Positions 1 to 11,026 of a DNA stretch of 64,000 bases are shown here, piece by piece. The stretch's first letter is position 1. The number at the start of each line of letters is the position of its first letter. The DNA is from Actinernus sp. WN-2022 (lineage: Eukaryota > Cnidaria > Anthozoa > Actiniaria > Actinernidae). Below the pieces are notes generated by a model. That model searched no databases. It had not been told where the DNA came from and was given only the letters and a program-made list of their open reading frames with translations. The stretch spans positions 73,465,012-73,529,011 of the forward strand of contig JAOWCC010000577.1 of NCBI GenBank assembly GCA_030867875.1, written 5' to 3'. The translations under genes were made by a program, and so were the position numbers.

Positions 1-2
1 TG

Positions 3-530
3 CGCTCTTCTATCGTATGTAACAGCGGCGGCGCTATTAACACCCAACTCGAGTTTCGAAAACTGCTTGAGGAATCAATCCTTGAAAACGATTTAACGAA
101 AAGCGTAGTAAATTATCAGTTGGCTATTCAAGAAACGAAAAAGAGACTCGATCTAGCGGTAGCTATAGGGGTGTGGTTATTGCCAAGCAATCTGGATATC
201 AACCTCAACATCATTGTGGGCTACAACAACGATCTTCAGAAGGCCACAAAAGATATGCATCTGGGTGTAAACGATGTCAAAGAGAAGAGTAAGAAATCCC
301 CTCCGCCACCTATGGAAGGCCCAGTATCAAAGAAAAATCTTCCACATGTTGCGGAGCCTGCTCCACATGTGCCTGTTGCGAAGCAACGTGTAAAGCCTTA
401 TGTTGTTGCCAATGCCTAATTGGTGGAGCATGTGCCAAATGCACAAACACGACACGAGACCAATCTGGCAGTGGTATCGATTGCTGCAGCTGGAGTCGCA
501 TGATGAATACATCAAAGTCAGTAGTCAGTT
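3..530 (+). pseudogene. 3' end of capsid-module protein (534-residue family), virus-like copy A
   Basis: The frame is open from base 3 to a stop at 417-419 and enters from outside the window, so this is the C-terminal part of a longer gene. It closely matches the C-terminal part of the broken gene at 58505-60143 (shared motif RLDLAVAIGVWLLPSN) and, more weakly, the gene at 20910-22514. A proline-rich stretch follows (KSPPPPMEG), as in copy B. After a frame change near 420-440 the C-terminal hydrophobic tail common to the family (ETNLAVVSIAAAG) can still be read, ending near 510. The family has no function I can name; its place in the capsid block of copies B and C suggests a virion role. The frame change indicates a relic. 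Confidence 0.7.
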
Positions 531-2769
531 GTAAAGTCGATAATCAGAAAAAAGAGAAATATTTCATAAGCAGTAGAACAAAAAACATGTTACATCTTAT
601 CGAGTTTTAATATTTCTTATGTAATCTGACAATGAGTAACAGGAAAAATCCAAAATTCTCCAATCACCCCTCCTCCCCTTCCCCCCCCTACCCCCCCCCC
701 CCAAAAAAAATTATGATGATCGATGACGGAGAATGACAACAAAAGTCTAGGAACCTACCCTAGGAACCAGAGGTTCTCACTTCTCACACTCTCTCTAGTT
801 TTAGACGCGAAGCGACCCCTCTCCAAGTATATACAAAATAAATGAAAAATGCCAGAGTCAGATTTCAACTTTCCGACTCGTTTTCACGGCTTTGCTTTAT
901 GTTACTATTTTTTTAACCGAGATTCCACCAACTATATCCATATATTAATTTGCATATACCATATCATTTGCATTTTCACAATATTTGGAGCACAGGAATT
1001 TGCACGAAATTTTTTTTCGTGAACCGAAGACATTTTCTGCCACCATACGCATGGGTTAAAGTCGGCATTGTGAAAATTTGGGCATTTGGTAATTTTGGAT
1101 ATTTGGTGAAATCAGAATATTTCAGTGCAATCGGCTTTATCTATCTATAATCCATCTAACAAAAGCTTGTGTTCTCGCAAATGAACTAGCAAGAGGCTCT
1201 TTTCACTGCTCTTCATTCACACTGCTAGTTTTCACGTTATGCACACATTACATAACTACACCCAACCCGTGGAGCGGGGGAAAAGCTGGCCTCTATGGTA
1301 TCCCGGACGAGGACATTAAGCAACCCATTTGGACATTATTTGTTTTGTTTCTTATTTATTTTGCGCCGTACCAAATTTGGATATGAATGGTTTACCAATA
1401 TCAGAAGTACAGCCAGCCTCAACTGTACAGAAGGCGTATACAATACTATTAGGAAAAGTTCGAATGAGATATAAGCCGGATAAATAATTTGATAATGCTC
1501 CCTGTGATTTTTCCCACTAGGGTTTGTTAACCCCCGCCATTTATTCCATCTCTCTCCCTTCCCTCCCGCCCACCCTCTCCAACGAGAGCGCGTGACATGA
1601 CCACACAAACACCAGAGCGCGTGACATGCATAAAGCTGGATCCGCTCTTGTAACTGCTGCCTACATAAACACGAAATGCAATCGAAACAGTGGATGTTTT
1701 GCAGCTAGGTATGATTTTAATGCATTTCCTGGCAATCTCTTTATGTAGGACGACACGAATTTTTACCAAAAATAGAATAGAATACATCACAATACAATTC
1801 AATACAACAATAGAACGCAACACAATACGATACAATAGAATAGAATTTGGTAGCAATTCGTGTCGTCCTACATGAAGGGATGGCCCATTTCCTGTATTAA
1901 GCGGTCAAAAGCCATTCGATTAATGCAAGACTCGTTATTATTCCATCATGTCTGGAAGCTGACCCGCCGAACAGTTAATTGGTGACCTTAATTTGTTAAT
2001 TTGTTAATAGTTAATTTGTGACCTTGGATTACAACAATTGAAGAGGGCAACTTAGAAGGAAGAAAACTTAGTAAGAATCGATTTTCTAGCAATAGGTTTA
2101 AAAGGTAAGTTCATTCAACTCTTTTAAGTTATGGTTATTGTTAAAAACTGCTGGTTCAATAGCTTTCTGCTCGATATTTTTCACTAGTGTCGAAGAGTAA
2201 GACTTGACTGTTTACAAATTCATGTTGTCATTTCGTCGAAATTCACACCGCTCGTGTGAAGCACTGAGAAGATAACCCAAACTAATTCTCATATATGTTT
2301 TAGATCAATGCTAACTTGTATTAAAAACGAAGCTTCAATGGATTCTGAATTATACCACATATAAAATTTATTTTTCAAAAAAGTGCCCTGAAATAAGGTT
2401 TTCAAATTAGCAAACTACAGCGTATTTAAGTGGGCTCTCAGGAACTTGAGAATAAAGCTATAATCTAATTATTGCACTCAAACAGTTGATCAATACTTTC
2501 TAAACAAATATCCGAATTCGAAAAATGCGAAGCTCCTTTAGCGTTTGTACAGGGAAAGGTTAGAGAGACCGGTAAAATCACTCTTATTTCAGGCTCGGAC
2601 TCACGCCGGCCGTAACCGTTTTTTATTTTTTTCTCAAAGTTAAATAATTTTTTGAACGAAAAAATCCCAGCACGTTTACTAACTGACCAAAGCCTATCTT
2701 TGAACGAAATATGAAGATTTTTTTTTCATCTTTTGCCGCGGTTTGCTCGATATTAGTGGACAGTTGCTC
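531..2769. other. Gene-free interior of relic copy A
   Basis: No convincing coding sequence. There is a C-rich low-complexity tract near 667-702, a direct repeat of 'gagcgcgtgacatg' near 1585-1630, and the hairpin element at 1739-1876. The stretch lies between the capsid-module fragment and the polymerase relic, so it may be decayed element sequence or later insertions. Confidence 0.5.
1739..1876. mobile_element. Short inverted-repeat (hairpin) element
   Basis: Arms of about 30 bp are near-perfect inverted repeats: 'atgtaggacgacacgaat' on the left, with its complement at 1856-1874. The loop is made of degenerate AATACAAT/ATAGAAT units. This is typical of a MITE or foldback element; no target duplication was identified. 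Confidence 0.6.
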
Positions 2770-5700
2770 TTAAGCTAATAACTCCTCAATGAAGTCGTCA
2801 AAGTCTACCTCCTCTGGGAGGATATCTTTATGCCCATAGGCTAGGGTATCGATTCCATTTTCGGAGATCCAGCGCTTACTATCGAATGGTGAGAGAGAGA
2901 CCTTATTTACATGAATGCCATACATCCTATGCTTTTCGCTTCTAAGCATATCCATTCCGTGACGAAACACTTTTTTGTCTAGTAGGCACTCTTTGTATTG
3001 CTCATGACGGTGCGATGTTTCACAACACACTTTTTAGTCCCTTTAGCTTTCCGGATATCTCTACCATCTACTTTCAAGATCGAATAGAGTTTTGACCTCA
3101 ATCCTACGTATTCAGCGATACGAACACCCTCGCATTCGTCTTTCATTTTTCCAAGGACTTTCTTGTTATCAATGTTATACAACGGATGGTTCTTGCTGTA
3201 GTTGCTTGTATCGTATAGATGTTTGCGGGCACCAATATCTGCATAAATGTCATCAGTCTCGATGTGTAGAAGTAGGCTGGCCGTATCTGTGTAGAGTAGG
3301 TTACAACGTTGTCCAAACTGCTGCTTTAGCTCTTTATAGTAGAAATCATACATTAAATGCTTCTAGAGGTCTAGCATCGACATCCCAACATATACCGGGC
3401 GATTCAGCAATAGCCTGCTTTTGTAGTTTTGTACGGCTGCTAGATCGTGGTCGAAAATCGTGGAGTGAGCATAGCTAGGTTTGTTCAAGAGACGCTGTAG
3501 TCTGATTTCCTCTGAAGACCGCACCAGCTGAACGTCTATACGCTTGCGAAGGTTCTCCATTGTCTTACCAAAAACAGAATTGTTCATTAACTTGTAAAGA
3601 TCCTGCTCGAATGTGCTCTTTGCCTGTTTTCGTAGCTCTGTGTTCATTCGTATGTATGGCTCCATCCATGGGCTTTGATAGAAATGAATTGCTCTGTGGA
3701 GCTTCTTCAAACGCATGCCTAGAGAAAGGTATAGCTGTAGGTTGCGATGGTAAAGATCATATCGCTCTTTATCTCGGAGGGTAGGCATAAGCTTCTCCAC
3801 CTTCAAGTATCCATTACCCTTGTAAAACTTCTCGAGTAGTTCGGTTTGATACTCTGAGAACCAAGCTTTATCTGTCAGCATTCTCTCTGGAGCTAGTGGA
3901 TAGCTGTTATGCATATCATGAAGTTCTCGAGGATATTCGAGGTCAACCTCAAGGATGTAACCTTTTTCCGCATCTTTCACAACATCGAGGATACTCAAGG
4001 TTAGTTGTTCGATAGTCTCAGAATCACACCACTCAAATCCTCCTGTTGGTAGATATTGACTCATGGCCCAGCCGGGTTATTTGCTTTAGCGTATCGCTGG
4101 GACGCCATGGATATGCCACCACGTAAACCCTTCTCAATGAAGAGATGCATATCGTAGTCAGTTAGTAGCTCGAGCTCCACGCCAGTCTTCTTTAACAACG
4201 CGTCCCACGATAGACCAGGACTCGTATAGTAGTGAGCTGGGTCTAAGCTGTAGTTGTGCATGCATGTAGCACGAAAGCCTTCAAACACATCTGCAAGAAG
4301 AAGCACATCAGTTCGGAGATAAAGGTCGTGGTACCTAGTCTCCTAACGTCTCACAGCCGAATGTCTTCCAGACCTTTAATGCGTGTTCGTAGTCTTCATC
4401 GGATACGCCCTCTAGGGTTAGTTTACTATAAAACGAATTCTTTGGTGGAAGAGAAGTCTCTGTAAATTTCTCCAAAGTGTCCATGTACTCATATGGGTAT
4501 ACGCCTTTTCGTAGTAGCAGTTTGTTTTTATCTGGATTCGACTCATACTTTATTGTCTGCCGAAAGGTCTCTGGGGCTTTACTGGCCACAAGCTTTTCTA
4601 GGGAGGATAATAGAAATTGGGCACTATCAATGAACCGGAGTTTACCAAGTGAGAACGAAATGTATTTCTCCATATTGTTTGGTATGCAAGAAATATTGCC
4701 CTCTGTCTTGGAGATGGATTGCATTAGTAGGTGGGAGTCGTATCTACGCAGGTTGTGGAATACAACTGGAATGGTAAGGAAAATACGTAGTTTTAGGTTG
4801 CAGGTGTTACGTGCTGCACCTCGAAACTCGCCTGTGATATGGCAGTGATCCCTTACCTTCGTATCCTTACTACTACTAAAAGGCCTACAACGAATGTGAC
4901 AATTGGTTGTTAAATTAAAATCCATATTGTTTTCAAGCGAAATACGTAGTGGTTTGGCCTTTTGGGCTTTAATCTCCTTCTTCTCCTCTTGTATTCATTT
5001 TAGAAAGCGATCTATTGTATCCGTGCCTCGGTAGAGCACAGGTGGCTTGCTATGACCATCACAACGTACATCGATATAGGAGAATCCGCAGGGAATGTGC
5101 TCCTCTATCTTCTGCGTGTTGCTCTTGCTTGGGTCAAGCTCTGGTCCTTCGATCTTAGTGGTCAATGCCTCTAGGTCGGCATAAATGACGTAGGGAACTT
5201 TTAGCTGCTTGTGGAAGTTCTGAAAGTAGAGTTTGTTATTCTTCTCAGTAGGCATACCAATGCGAATGGCTCGGTCATTGACGCCATTGCACTCTGGGAT
5301 GTGCCTATCGAGGAGAGCATTGGTAGTGTATCCATGTAAACACCGCTCGCAGAAGTGCTGCCTATGTTCATGTTTTGTCTGATAAAATAGGAGGCGGTTG
5401 AAATTCTTGATCCAGCAATAGTGTTGCAGACCCCTTTTCGAGCACTCTATAAGCAAGAGGTTAACACGCTTTGAGAAGGTCTTCTTCGTTATATGGTAGA
5501 TAGTCAAATACTGTTATTTTGGATCCCAACCATATACGTTAATAGAGATGCTGTTTGGCTTCTCCACGCGTGGTATTTGTGAGATTGGTGTTGGCGAGCT
5601 TATCCCATCAAAGTCCAACCCATCATCTTCTCGGTACTTCGATATCCTCTGAGGGTCTTTCACAACTGGAAACAGCGCTGCGCGTAGTGACCAACGTAAG

Positions 5701-6244
5701 CAATGGTCGTCTTTATTTTTCACATTGATCACGGCTTTCTTACTCGCAACGTTTGCAGATAGTGGTATATACGAACCTCCACGGAGGGGTTGATACCTAG
5801 CAATGCCCAACCATAAAAGGTTAACTCTATCAATAACCCAGTTAGAGCCCCTACTGATCCACTTCTTGATGCTGTTGTGTATCTGCGCATGTGCTTCTAC
5901 TATTGCCCCCCGGATCTCCGCGCTGTTGGATAAGACAGTTTGCGAACTCCTGAACGTAGCTGCCTCATATATTGGACCTTCAGTTTGTCAAGCCGGAGCG
6001 TGATGTTCAAAGCCAGCTGAAACTTAATACCATTTAGGTCTTGAAGCTCTTCCTCGAGCTTTTCAGCAGTCTGCTTAGGCACATCGGCTAGAAATGCTGC
6101 TGGATCTGCCTCTAGCGGATTACCCTCTGGAATGTTTATCTTCCATCCGCGTAAATACTTTCCAACGGCAAAGGGTGTTTGGACAAATGTAAGGCCTCTA
6201 GGCTCATCCATAGCAGCCATGTTTCGCACGTATAAACCAGACAA
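2770..6244 (-). pseudogene. Protein-primed-type DNA polymerase B relic (adintovirus/Maverick type), copy A
   Basis: A family B polymerase can be followed across about eight ORF pieces on the minus strand. Recognisable parts in order: an N-terminal region (GLTFVQTPFAVGKYLRGW), a domain with VNVKNKDDHCLRWSLRAAL, a C2H2-like finger (CERCLHGYTTNALLDRHIPEC spans one), an exonuclease I motif (VIYADLEAL), a [12 protein letters not shown] segment next to motif A, motif B (LMNNSVFGKTMENL), and motif C near 3285. In-frame stops occur near 5511 (TAA), 4995 (TGA) and 3363 (TAG). Frames shift near 5850, 4320, 4065 and 3000. Motif C reads YTDTAS, so the second catalytic aspartate is alanine. The motif A aspartate is also missing (KANN in place of DANN). 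The gene is dead. It is clearly a different polymerase lineage from copy B. Confidence 0.9.
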
Positions 6245-6253
6245 CGGATATTC

Positions 6254-6541
6254 CTAAATGGGGTTTCGAATCTGTAACAGCTCTTGCAGTACTTCTACGA
6301 ACTGCCGCCTTGCCACCTTTTTCTTCCTGGATAGTTCTACACGTAGAGACGCCGAGCCGCATCCAACACAAGTATAAAATGTGCTCTGGGTGCCCTTTCC
6401 GCATCCACGACAAGGTGTTGAAATCGGCCGTCCCTGCCTTAGTTTAAATAGATGTATCTTACAATACGTACCTATACACGACTTACCGCAAAATGCTTGC
6501 TCTCCGACCTTTATCCAACCACGTAAATTCTCGCCACGCAT
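6254..6541 (-). CDS. Small zinc-ribbon protein, copy A
   Basis: A 95-residue protein whose cysteines and histidine pair as C..C....YC..H in the N-terminal third, then PCRGCGKG and CVGCG in the middle, and a basic C-terminus. The spacing matches the 114-residue protein at 24997-25341 in copy B (YCAQH, PCLKCGRG, CAKCG), and both begin near an MRG motif. It reads in the same direction as the polymerase relic and ends 10 bp before it. The frame is intact although the polymerase is wrecked. Function is unknown; the cysteines suggest two structural zinc sites and nucleic acid or protein binding (inference). Confidence 0.65.
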   Translation of the reverse strand: MRGENLRGWIKVGEQAFCGKSCIGTYCKIHLFKLRQGRPISTPCRGCGKGTQSTFYTCVGCGSASLRVELSRKKKVARRQFVEVLQELLQIRNPI

Positions 6542-6680
6542 GTTGGCATATTTTGGTACCTCAGGTATACCTTAGATATACGTGCCTCTAATTGAAAAAT
6601 ATTATGTCGTCACACATTTTCAGGGGGGTGGGGCCATCTGTGGGGTTAACGGGGGTTTCCACAAAGTGTGCACTATTTAA

Positions 6681-8055
6681 GAAATAGAAAACATTTCCCG
6701 TGTTTCTATAGAGTTATAGAAACACGAGTGGGAGTTTGGGAGAACGAGAAATGGCAGTGGGAACACGAGCCCGAAGGGCGAGTGTTTCCACAGCTATTTC
6801 GAGTTCTTCCAAACTTCCACAAGTGTTTCTATAACTCTATAGAAACAAGGGGAAATGTTTTATATTTCCTTTATAAAATAACCCACAGAAAATAAGTACA
6901 AAAAAGAAAAATCGCGCGTTTATTATGATCATCAAAACATAAATTCTCCTAACTGTGCAGTCGTACGTCATGAACTTATCACATGACTAAATCAGTCAGT
7001 TTTGTCAATCCGATTCAGTGAGTTTGAAAACAGTGCCCTAGCTACGAAAAACCTTTTAATTGGAGCCCAAAATTACACAGAATGATGAAGAAAAAGAAGC
7101 TCTATAGACTAACACGGAAGCACGTAATGTTCAACAGTTCATTTTGCCTCATGAACTTCACGGCGTGGATCAAGCGGGCGCCGGTTTTCGTACCAAACAA
7201 AGTTTGCAAGAGATCAAGACGAGTTGCAAGAAAGGAGGATATTTTGGATTTCTCTTTAAAATGTAGAGATACAAAGCATGGAAGTCATCCCTCGGGTCAT
7301 CAGTTGTTTTGTACATTCTGTCTTCCAAGGACTAGAATAGTTCTTCGTCGAGTGTGTCATGCCTCATGCGGTCGCATACGGACGGCAGGTTGTTTTCATC
7401 AGACACTTCAAGCTTGATCAGATTTCCTTGCTACTAGTATTCTCATCCTCTACGGCACCTGTCGAGAGTCATACTGAACCGTACATTCCTCAATTAACCA
7501 AGAGTAGTCGAAAGGGACGGCGTTGGATGGAGTTTTAGCATCTGTACAAGACTCAACTTTGTCAGGTTTGTGCTCCACATTTTGCTGTATTTTTGATTTC
7601 CATTTCTATGTCAACCTCTATTTTGTGCATTTTGTGCATTTCTTTAAGTTCTCCGGCTTAAATCTACCAAACAATAGTTTTTAATTGAGCTTAGTCAGCC
7701 AAAATAGACTGTTTTGGCGAAAATGATTGTTTAATATCGCACAAATTGTGAGCAACTCAACTTTGTCCACAGAAATGAATGTTGTAATTCGTACTTTGAG
7801 ATTGTTTTGAGTTCAATAAAACATCGGCTTGTTCCTAAACTAAGAACACATTGTCGTTTCTTACCGATACTGTAGCTGGTTCTTCGTCGAATTGAATTTA
7901 GTGCTCAATGTTTTTAGAAAAGTGTAGGAATTATTTCGCCGAGTTTCAAATTGAGTTCAAGGCCACGATGCCGGCATAATTTGCCATGTTTCTATAGAGT
8001 TATAGAAACACGGCTTTCAACCAATCAGAGCGCGTATTTTCTGTGGGTTATTTTA
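6681..8055 (+). mobile_element. Hairpin-headed non-autonomous DNA element, copy S1
   Basis: The left end is a long imperfect hairpin (about 6681-6880) with inner palindromes 'gtttctatagagttatag' and its complement, and apex GCCCGAAGGGC at 6769-6779. Just inside it is 'ttataaaataaccc'. The right end has the matching inverted 'gggttatttta', preceded by 'ccaatcagagcgcg'. TAA flanks both ends (6678-6680 and 8056-8058), which fits a PIF/Harbinger-type target duplication. A partial second copy lies at 33460-34062. Nearly identical DNA at 7150-7430 and 33785-34055 has a matching open frame of about 85 codons, but I do not recognise a product. Confidence 0.65.
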
Positions 8056-8134
8056 TAAAGTAGTATGGGGCTATAGTAGGATAGAAATAATGGGTCTAGC
8101 GCTTGACATAAGTAGTATACAATATTTTTTTCAG

Positions 8135-8415
8135 GTGCTGCGCCAGAACCGGCATAATACATACTACTGAAAGAGGAAATCCTTGTGACCAATCGACATA
8201 CGTATGAAGCTTCAGAAGTAATTATTGAATACATGAGAACCCACGCGCTATTAGTTTCACGGACGTTTGTGACTACTGAACTCGCGCTACAGCATCAACT
8301 GAGCTAGAAATACTGCACCAAAACTCCCGTTTAAAAATTACCTAATGCCGAGAGGACCATAGCATCTTCAACAAGATATCCTTCTGACCAATCGACATAC
8401 ATATTAAGCTGTGAA
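8135..8415 (-). repeat. Satellite-like repeat units, inverse of 53019-53490
   Basis: 'gtgaccaatcgacatacgta' and its neighbours, read on the minus strand, match the start of the tandem repeat at 53019. A second unit start ('tgaccaatcgacatacatat') lies about 210 bp further on, giving the same period. Confidence 0.6.
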
Positions 8416-8937
8416 AGTAAGTCCATAACAGCCGATAGTGCAAACTAGTAAACAGCCACTAGTAATTAACCTTGCGTACTCCGCGAGTACTGAATTTTCT
8501 AGCGTCAAGTTTCCAAACTTTAAGACAATAAATCTTCCATAGAATGTTCTATTTTTTTTACAGCAGAGAACTGTGTTATTAAACATGTAGAAATTAAACA
8601 ATGGTACCATTTGGAGAATTATTTCATGTCAAAAGTGCATTACGAAGAAATATATATCTACGGACGCGAGCAGCTTGTTTCACTTTGGTCAAATTCGGAA
8701 TGTTTACGACTGGAAACAGCAAAAAATACAAGCAAGTAATGAAATATAGATAATATTCTTTACTCAATGCTGCTTACCTTGGATGTATGAAGGATAAAAT
8801 CCTTGTAAATCTCTCCATATACTGTGCAAAACTACAATCTGTGAATCACCCGAATAGTGTGGCATTTCTGGCAATTTATTTTGATTGATTCTCATTGGAT
8901 GTTACACAATACAGCTATCAATTCAAAAGTCTCGTAC

Positions 8938-9030
8938 CCAGAGCTCATCTCACAGAGAGAGCTCTGGTAACAGCCATTTTTTTGGTCCTTGCTGATTGGC
9001 TGAAATGATAACGCATGCGTGAGAATCAAT
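8938..9030 (+). repeat. Dispersed repeat, inverted partner at 29575-29665
   Basis: The block around 'ctcatctcacagagagagct', running through 'ggtccttgctga' to the 'gcatgcg' region, is repeated in inverse orientation near 29.6 kb with few differences. It is non-coding. Confidence 0.7.
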
Positions 9031-9531
9031 CGAAATACTTAATCGTGATTGGATAATTGTTACTTGTCATGTAAATAAGTAAAATTCGCGCATAGGGCAT
9101 GCTGGCCGAAGTACAGAGAGGCTCATCGAAAATGGCGGATTGGGATTTGTGAAGCCACCCAATGTAAAGAAAAGAGAAATATCAACGTAGAATTCTGTTC
9201 TGAATAAGTTCAAGCTATTTCTGTGGTTGCACAGGAGCGTAAGGACTGTCTTTGTGTTTTTCCTACTGCTATGGGATACAGAAACCACTTGTTTACCAGC
9301 TTCTGGCGTCTGCAATTGTCTCCGAGTTCGACTGCAGTGCAGCTTTTAATAATACAGCTTCGAACAGTCGTTTATATCCCCTTTGTCTTTAGATGCTATA
9401 CAACGGAGGACCAGATATATATAAGTGAACTCCTGATTACCATGCAGTGATGATCAATCAACAATCAAAGGCAATAAGGAATTTTATCGACGAGGCCAAT
9501 TCTTGGACGGTCATGATCACAGATCAGTAGT

Positions 9532-9612
9532 CTTAGCCTGAAAATTATACATGCCTTCTCAGCTCGTTCCAAGGGTCCACTCTGCTGTATTTCAGCAGAT
9601 TTCAGGCTAAGG
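9532..9612. mobile_element. Tiny inverted-repeat element (MITE-like)
   Basis: 'cttagcctgaaa' at the left is matched by its exact inverse at the right, about 80 bp apart. It is too small to code. No clear target duplication. Confidence 0.35.
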
Positions 9613-10568
9613 CTTAATACTTTATATTTAAATTTATACACAGTATTCATATTTAGATTATAATTTGTTTTTCTTGTTGAAACTGATTGGTACTGTACAC
9701 TATTGGATGTGGGTAGAAAAAGAAACAAACCTTTGAATTTCAAGCATTGTATATTTCACAGTTCTGGTGGGGACTTATTTTTATTATCAACATGAATATT
9801 TTGCAGTGTCTTGCTGGATTTTTGTCTACCGTTAAACCTGGGCCTTGAATCAATGGCTTAGTTGCAGAATAACCCCCTCTACTCAAAATATCACTTGAAA
9901 ACTGAGTTTCTCTAGTACTTAGGGGTCATCAACAAATACAAAAAAATCTTACCATCTGGGGAGGAAGGGTATTGGCCTGGGCATTAAGAAAATATTTTTT
10001 TTGGAACTTTAGGAATAACTTTATTACACAATTTTATATGAAGTGTATGTTAAGGGGGGAGCAGGGCTTAATATCCAGTAACATTTTTAAAATTTGTCTA
10101 TGACCCTTAATAATACAAGATGAAAAGAACTGTATGATGAATGATTACCAGTACCTGTCAAGCCTTATAACAAGAATAAGCATCCAGTATCTGAATATCA
10201 TAGAGTAAGTTGCAAAAGTAATACCATAAATTATTATTATAAAACTTGTTAATAATTAATAAGTAAACAAGTCCAAGGACTACAGAAAAGCTGATTGAAC
10301 AACGTATATATTGAGAATTCTACGATATTTCGGCTGGCCAAACCAGCCTTCTTCAGGTAGATCTTACAAATGAATATTTCACAATGGCAAGTATAAATAT
10401 CAAGGTGATTACACAATCTAAGAGGAAAAAGGAAATGAAGTAAGTAAAAATATATAATTAATATAATTAATATATAATTAATGAAGGAAATCAAAACAAA
10501 GAAAATTAATGTTTCGAGTTGTTTTGGCACTTGGACTTCAACACTTGTTTACTGAGTAGTTGTAAATC

Positions 10569-10574
10569 TAATAC
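10569..10574. repeat. Target-site duplication, left side of copy B
   Basis: TAATAC here is repeated at 26517-26522 next to the right terminal repeat. Depending on where the last T is assigned the duplication is 5 or 6 bp; Polinton/Maverick elements usually make 6 bp. Confidence 0.6.
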
Positions 10575-10803
10575 AGTAGCATAGCCGGGGTCAAAATGAT
10601 ACCACTTTTTTCTTGCCCAAGGGGCAAAATGATACAACTTTTTTCTTGCCCAACGAAGGCGGATTAAAGCAGTTTTGTCATACTATTTATCGTATTTTTA
10701 CGATATATTAAATAATCGGTTTCTACCGCTTTTTTCCGGATTAAAGCAGTTTTGTTGTACTATTTTTAAATCGTATTTTTTACATTTCAACACTCTATTA
10801 GAG
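10575..10803 (+). repeat. Left terminal inverted repeat of copy B
   Basis: Matches 26291-26517 in inverse orientation, from AGTAG..ATAGCCGGGG to CACTCTATTAGA. It contains internal direct repeats: two units of a tract with 'aaaatgata' and 'ttttttcttgccca', and two units of 'ggattaaagcagttttgt', which may be binding sites for the terminal protein or integrase (inference). Confidence 0.9.
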
Positions 10804-11026
10804 AAAGGCTATTTTATAGTATATCCACCCATTCGTTGTACGCTTTATTATATTTCGATACCCTATTAGCATATGGTATATCCATCTATGGTACTTACAT
10901 ATATTCTTTACTTTACTTCACGATATTAGCGTATACCGTTATCTTAGTACGTATTAATACCATACAGATTAGACAACCGCGCGTGATTGAAGAACCCCAA
11001 AAGTGAATACTTATTAAAGATAAGAT

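Larger units (their letters stand above)
8416..10568. other. Spacer with dispersed repeats, no gene supported
   Basis: No long or conserved reading frame is present. It contains the dispersed repeat at 8938-9030, a small inverted-repeat element at 9532-9612, and an AT-rich palindromic stretch near 10450-10485. An 'aaaATGGCGG' context at 9127 resembles a translation start but stops after six codons. Confidence 0.45.

Noticed and set aside
1336..1875. Host genes at 1.3-1.9 kb
   Set aside because: The frames arise from the hairpin element and simple repeats.
9223..9450. Short plus-strand protein at 9.2-9.45 kb
   Set aside because: It overlaps an equally long opposite-strand frame, has no family motif and no conserved neighbour.
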